Assembly: GCF_964355755.1 (NCBI RefSeq)
Contig: NC_092672.1
Location: 33,040,501-33,104,500, forward strand
Source of the DNA: Antedon mediterranea
Lineage: Eukaryota > Echinodermata > Crinoidea > Comatulida > Antedonidae
Direction: 5' to 3'
Length of the DNA stretch: 64,000 bases
This document shows, piece by piece, positions 59,850-64,000 of this stretch; the first letter of the stretch is position 1, and every line of letters begins with the position of its first letter. The position numbers were made by a program, and so were the translations under genes. A model generated the notes under the pieces. That model was not told the DNA's origin. It did no database searches and was given only the letters and a program-made list of their open reading frames with translations.

Positions 59850-60210
59850 TAGCCTTAAACATGTTTAGGTTCTAAACACATTCTAAACATGTAGTCTGTA
59901 CTCAACTCAACACATCATTTACGTGTTTAAAGTTAAACATGTGGAGCAATATAAAGACACGTTTAGGTTTTAAACGTGTTTAATTTGCCATGTGTAGAGC
60001 TCAGTGGAACTTTTCTCCGCCACAGTAAAATCGCATGCACGCAACGCTAAACACGTACCTACACATGTTGACTGCTAAACATGTGGAAAAATTAAACATA
60101 ATAGTGACATGTTGATTGCTAAACGAGTGGAGGAAAACAACATGTAGCTATAAACACGTTAGATTATAAACACACTAAACATGTAACTACGTGTTTAAAA
60201 GCTCCACACT
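59850..60210. repeat. Cluster of AAACATGT / AAACACGT motifs
   Basis: At least 15 occurrences of (T)AAACATGT, TAAACACGT or their complements on both strands in 360 bp, at irregular spacing, so not a simple tandem array. AAACATGTTT near 59858 is a perfect CATG palindrome. Function unknown: transposon subterminal sites or transcription-factor sites. Confidence 0.6.
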
Positions 60211-60780
60211 AAGAAAAACTAACATTTAAAATTGATCTTGTGTATTAAATGATGCGAAGAAGAATTTTCCTTTAATTCTGTTTTATGACAAAAAATAGGC
60301 TTCATTATACGTTAAAATAACACGCCATCTGGGTGGTAAATTTAATACATTTTTAAAATAACAAAAGTGCAGTGTGACCAATTTAATGGTCACGTCATAT
60401 TTATTATCGATTAAGTATTTACCCAGTGCCACCATGCCCTCTGGGCCCTCTTTGATTGTGACAAATCAAAGAAAACTGATTGTTCGATTAAACAATTGAA
60501 TTGGAATTTTACGACAATCGCGCCTTTGTTTGACGAGGCACGCAGCATTTGCAGAGCCATTATTCAAAATTTCAGGGGATTTTCCCTTACCTAGTGACAA
60601 TATTAAGCTTTATAAAAATGCAAATTTCAAGAGTGCCCAAATTATACTTTTGTATTCCCAGTCGGTAATGAGAACCCCCACCCCCACCCCCCACTGAGCA
60701 AAACCCTTTCATCTTTTTGAATACCGAACCATACAGTTTGAAAGAAATACGATAGATGCTGAATAATTCGCACAGCGGGC
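60211..60780. other. Intergenic, nothing recognised
   Basis: No supported exon. A C-rich tract occurs near 60675. Confidence 0.4.
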
Positions 60781-61231
60781 TAAAGGCCCATTCACACGAC
60801 ACTAGGACGATAACAATCGACGATAAATATATAGGACTAAAGGCCCGGTCACACTAGGACGATAACGATAAATATATAAGCATGCATTTTTTTGTTTACA
60901 TAAAACAAAAGAACTTTGAACGGTTTTCGTTCTAGAACTATAGGATAATCACGCTGTCTTTAATAATAATATAATACTATTTTTAAAATTCCAATCAAAC
61001 GACGTCATGATAAATAAAAACAATAACATCGTTGTATTGTCACGATATTATTGCTAATCATGACGTCATTTGATTGGACGTGTGAAAATATCATTTTCAT
61101 CAAAGACAGCATAAATGATTATTCTATAGTTCTAAAATAAAAAGTTTGATAATTCTTTTGTTTTATGTATGAAACATGCATATTTGTCTATTTATCGTCG
61201 ATCGTTATCTTCCTAGTGTAAATGGGCCTTA
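60781..61231. mobile_element. Palindromic TIR element, TAA-type borders, left end duplicated
   Basis: AAGGCCCGGTCACACTAGGA at 60840 and its inverse near 61230 are TIRs, extended by GATAACGAT-x-CGATAAATA. A second, partial left end lies at 60783-60830. Inner pairs (CTATAG...ATCACGCTGTCTTT against AAAGACAGC...CTATAG; TGACGTCAT) show that the whole element folds back. Confidence 0.7.
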
Positions 61232-61375
61232 AGGCTGACGTAATAAAACTACTTTTTGGTATCTAACTGACAGACTATAATTTATATTATTAAATTATCC
61301 CTCTCCTAGATTCGCCCCTTGTTAAACATGATTCATGTTTCCATACGTTTCCATACGTGTTTGATCCCAAAAAAT

Positions 61376-61475
61376 ACTGGGGTAATAATGCTTGTAAAGC
61401 GCCTTTGAGCATGATTACTCATGAAAAGGGCGCTATATAAATCTGGTATTATTATTATTATTATTATTATAATAA
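61376..61475 (+). repeat. SINE/LINE-like tail with (ATT)n
   Basis: AAAGCGCCTTTGAGCATGAT, GGGCGCTATATAAATCTGGT and an (ATT)n microsatellite resemble a common 3' tail of retroposons in marine invertebrates. The rest of the element is absent. Confidence 0.5.
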
Positions 61476-61564
61476 GTAAAAAGTATCCGCAACATTGTAT
61501 TACCCATCATGCAATAGGCCTACATCTGAATTTTGTTCCCACATCTTTGATCCCACTATGAAGC

Positions 61565-61800
61565 AACGCAAGCACGTAGGTGGTAGCAACGCAAAGCGAA
61601 TTGACCAATGGCGATGGATTATTCCAAATGTCGCTTGTGATTTGTCAATTCGCTTACGTCGTCCTTCCCTTGCGTTGCGGCCACCAGTGTAAAGCGTGGT
61701 TCCCACTAGAGACAAATCGCAAGGACGTATAAGCGAGTTGACCATTGACAAGCGACAGTTCGAATGATCCATCGTTTTCAGTGGGAACCAAACCTTAACT
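61565..61800. mobile_element. Two adjoining copies of MITE family C
   Basis: GTGGTTCCCACTAGAGAC, CGCAAGGACGTA, AAGCGAGTTGACCATTGACA and GTGGGAACC, and before them GAATTGACCAATGGCGATGG ... CGTTGCGGCCACCAGTGTAA, match the element at 6673-6827. Confidence 0.6.
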
Positions 61801-62028
61801 TAATGGCGAGTGTTCAGTGTTTTGCTCGTCCGTGATAAACAAAAAGAATTACATGTGAAACGCGTGAGATTGCTGTATTGCGGAATTTGGCTATGATACT
61901 GGGGTAAAATATTAGTCATATGTAGAGATACAACACTCAGATCATTAGGATAGCTAGCTAGTTATTTTCTCAGTTCATCTAATAATACATTTTAATCTTC
62001 TTTCTTAATTCTTAATTTCTTTCTACAG
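61801..62028 (+). other. Intron upstream of the PRRT-like exon
   Basis: Ends in a T/C-rich tract and TTCTACAG acceptor at 62021-62028. No upstream exon could be identified. Confidence 0.5.
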
Positions 62029-62181
62029 ATGGAGATGGAGAATACGACAAGGGAATGTGGTGTAAAGGTCTACCATGGCCACATTGAGGAAAAAATAGCG
62101 TTAAATATTCATATCATAATATTTACTATCATCTTTACAATGCTTGCTGTTGCCTCCATCATCTCTTTGATTCGATTGAAG
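62029..62181 (+). CDS. PRRT3/PRRT4-like seven-TM protein, exon with TM1
   Basis: This 153-nt exon runs from the acceptor CTACAG to a CGATTGAAG|GTAAGA donor and is exactly 51 codons, phase 0 at both ends. It begins MEMENTTREC; the ATG coincides with the exon start, so it may be an internal exon whose first codon is not the true start. Residues about 25-48 (LNIHIIIFTIIFTMLAVAS...) form one hydrophobic helix. NTT is a potential glycosylation site placing the N terminus outside. Earlier exons of a proline-rich ectodomain, if any, were not found. Confidence 0.65.
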
Positions 62182-62427
62182 GTAAGACGTAATCAATTAC
62201 CAATCGATAGTGATCGATAAGTCACTAATCAATTGATCAATAAAGAATTCATCAATTGATCATTATTGATCATTAACCAATATAATCAACCAAGTAATCA
62301 TAAATCGATTAAGTAAAAATAAGTTTATGTAGATTTATCGAATAATCAGTAATCGATATTGATTGATTATAAATATATATTCCTTATCAATGTTCAATAA
62401 ACATTTTTATTTATTTTGTTTTTAAAG

Positions 62428-63122
62428 TATAAAAAGGATATCACACCATTTCTTGCAACTTTACTGGTTACCATAACAATATTCTGCGTATCGCGATGTT
62501 TATTTATCGCTATTGATCCGTATGGGATACATCAACGGCTACCGATATTGTTTTATCGATTGATGGCTGATCTAGCCTTTCCGTTTATTACGTCATGTTA
62601 TACCTTCCTCATACAAGCGTTGGTGGAGAGTTACAAACCTAGACACATCAACAAGCGACTGTTTAGTTACGCATGGATTGTCTTCGTCATCTCGGCTCAC
62701 ATCATTTTCGTTGTCGTCTTCAGCGTTTTAGTTGTTTTCACGCATGCGTGTATCATGCTTGTAGTCTGCCACTTTCTAACTGTCGTCTGGTGTATGATTG
62801 TTATTGGTTTATTTATGTACATTCTTAGGAAGATTATTGTGACGGACATGGACACGCGCGCAGTTGTATGCGCGTCTCATCCCCAGGCGAATAAAAAACC
62901 AAAAAAGAACAAGTACACATGTTGGCTCTTTGTGAGCACTTCAAAGATAACCCCTAGACGCGTCAAACTTGTATACGTGGCTAGAGCGTCAGTGCTGTTT
63001 CATGTTCTGATTGCAATATTCACCAGTTTGTCGATGCTTCTTATTTTACACCCTATTGTTGATTTGCCTGATAATAAAATGAGTCGGTTCACACTCTGGT
63101 TCTTCTTTGAATCTGTAACAAG
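62428..63122 (+). CDS. PRRT3/PRRT4-like seven-TM protein, exon with TM2-TM7
   Basis: The exon follows a TTTTTAAAG acceptor, in phase with the preceding exon (LIRLK|YKKD). It encodes five full hydrophobic helices and the start of a sixth (FLATLLVTITIFCVSRCLFI, LMADLAFPFITSCYTFLI, YAWIVFVISAHIIFVVVF, MLVVCHFLTVVWCMIVIG, VLFHVLIAIFTSLSMLLI, LWFFFESVTRF...). CLFIAIDPYG followed by a loop and LP, then LAFPF, is the pattern I associate with the C-terminal domain of vertebrate PRRT3/PRRT4 (RxLFLLxDPxG). The cytosolic loop is lysine-rich (KKPKKNK). The role of the family is poorly known. The exon's 3' boundary is read as AACAAG|GCAAGT, a GC-type donor. Confidence 0.7.
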
Positions 63123-63445
63123 GCAAGTATAACCATAATAATCTATACAAGTAAATCAATTCAATTAAATTCAATTTCTTTATTGCTGCAAATGCCATCA
63201 AGGGCTAATATCCGCTTAAATATACTACATCATACAAACATAATTATTCATATTTACATTTAAAATTTAAACACATACAATTATAGTCATTACTACTGTA
63301 ATCAATAATTCTATACTACTTTATAGGATGATTTTCGATTTACGACAGGTTATGTCATCTTAAAGGCCCTAGGTCCCACTTGGACGTGACTGGCAACATT
63401 TTATACTAAAGCTTTAGCCTAATAACATAATGTATCTTTCAATAG
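63123..63445 (+). other. Apparent GC-AG intron of the PRRT-like gene
   Basis: Starts GCAAGT at 63123 and ends CAATAG at 63445. It contains a reverse-oriented LINE-end-like sequence (TTCAATTAAATTCAATTTCT, about 63155-63240). Confidence 0.5.
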
Positions 63446-63569
63446 ATTTGTCGAAGCATGTATGGTGTTGACGATGTTGTACCTGGCAGCCTACAAGAAA
63501 GGATCCAAGAATAGGGACGTACGTGGGCAATCAGTCTGTAGCATACAGAGTACAAAATCCTACATTTAA
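63446..63569 (+). CDS. PRRT3/PRRT4-like protein, exon completing TM7 (possibly terminal)
   Basis: After a CTTTCAATAG acceptor the frame joins AG|A (Arg) and reads RFVEACMVLTMLYLAAYKKG, which completes the seventh helix begun before the intron. It then runs KNRDVRGQS to a TAA at 63567-63569, giving 323 residues for the three exons. The alternative GT donor five bases downstream of the GC site would give a non-hydrophobic, soon-terminated peptide, so the GC donor is preferred. An internal GAC|GTACGT could splice to exons beyond the window; vertebrate relatives have longer tails. Confidence 0.55.
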
Positions 63570-64000
63570 TTTGATTAGATGTAGAGGGCGTTAAAAAAAA
63601 GCCGCTCGAGTTTCTTCAATCGTACAATTTGTACAACCAATGTATATTTGTATACTGTATATAATTTCGGCTTTAATTAATTTATTATGATTGTGCTACA
63701 TTGCTATTAAAGATGCATTGTATACCCCCAAAACATGGACATTGAGATTAATAAAATCTGACTTTGCCATAGGCCATTTTACAGTTTTAATAAAGTTATT
63801 CACTTTGGTAGACAACGAACAAAAATAATGATTTCATTTATAAAAAGAAAATATAAACGATTACATTTATTTGTCTTATTATTGCTTGAAATTACAGATT
63901 TTGTTTTGTTTTAATGTGAATATATATTTGATTTCGATCCAATTCTTCGTCCAAAGTGAACTTATAACTATTATGTTCATAAATGGCATATTTTACACAA
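63570..64000 (+). other. 3' flank with a dispersed repeat
   Basis: 63750-63990 is the second copy of the repeat at 57660-57910 in direct orientation. AATAAA at about 63751 could be a polyadenylation signal. Nothing else is recognised. Confidence 0.45.

Noticed and set aside
1-64000. CRISPR arrays, bacterial operons, phage or viral genes
   Set aside because: The direct repeats are contiguous minisatellites without spacers, genes have introns, and no viral structural or replication gene was recognised.

Overview
The window looks like AT-rich, repeat-dense nuclear DNA of a marine deuterostome invertebrate, most probably an echinoderm. Reasons: genes are split by spliceosomal introns; the best-preserved protein is a close relative of vertebrate heparan-sulfate glucuronyl C5-epimerase; a SINE of the type I associate with sea urchins (tRNA-derived head, 'CTTCTCGGATAAGGACTATA' box, 'ACTTTAAAGAACCTAGTACA' box) is present; and one transposon has the architecture described for sea-urchin TU/foldback elements. 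Species cannot be fixed from the sequence alone.

Three host genes are visible. (1) 516-839 (+) is the terminal exon of a GH56 hyaluronidase, carrying the C-terminal EGF-like module. (2) 16589-7457 (-) holds the complete coding region of D-glucuronyl C5-epimerase (GLCE) in three coding exons that join in phase to a 579-residue protein with its catalytic tyrosines intact; a 7.3-kb intron separates coding exons 1 and 2. The two glycosaminoglycan genes lie tail to tail. (3) 62029-63569 (+) holds three exons of a seven-transmembrane protein resembling the PRRT3/PRRT4 C-terminal domain, the last two joined across an apparent GC-AG intron. I see no convincing host coding sequence in the 45 kb between GLCE and the third gene.

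That interval, and the large GLCE intron, are filled with mobile DNA and tandem repeats. The GLCE intron carries a full-length LINE with an intact endonuclease/reverse-transcriptase ORF, itself inserted into a SINE. Elements with terminal inverted repeats (TIRs) and recognisable target-site duplications (TSDs) include two TA-flanked elements (10878-11545, 30267-31097), a hAT-like element (19078-19486), a MULE-like element with a 9-bp TSD (41990-42711), a TTAA element (42792-42970), and a six-copy family with TTA-type borders. There is also a 2.6-kb TIR element (37731-40297), a 4.3-kb element with TIRs of about 500-700 bp holding a decayed ORF (47050-51315), and a foldback element whose TIRs are 16-bp tandem repeats (54551-56284).

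Tandem arrays sit at 4844-5170 (32/36 bp), 18590-18970 (about 24-27 bp), 23163-23670 (about 180 bp), 35241-35960 (21 bp), 40531-41037 (18 bp), 44930-45565 (degenerate), 45600-46855 (65 bp, with a hairpin in every unit) and 48290-50035 (about 30 bp). Their unit lengths, often a multiple of three, produce long but meaningless open frames. The main novelty candidates are the tandem-repeat foldback element, the long-TIR element with its ORF fragment, and a run of arrays from 40.5 to 46.9 kb that share a GGGGACAC-type core.
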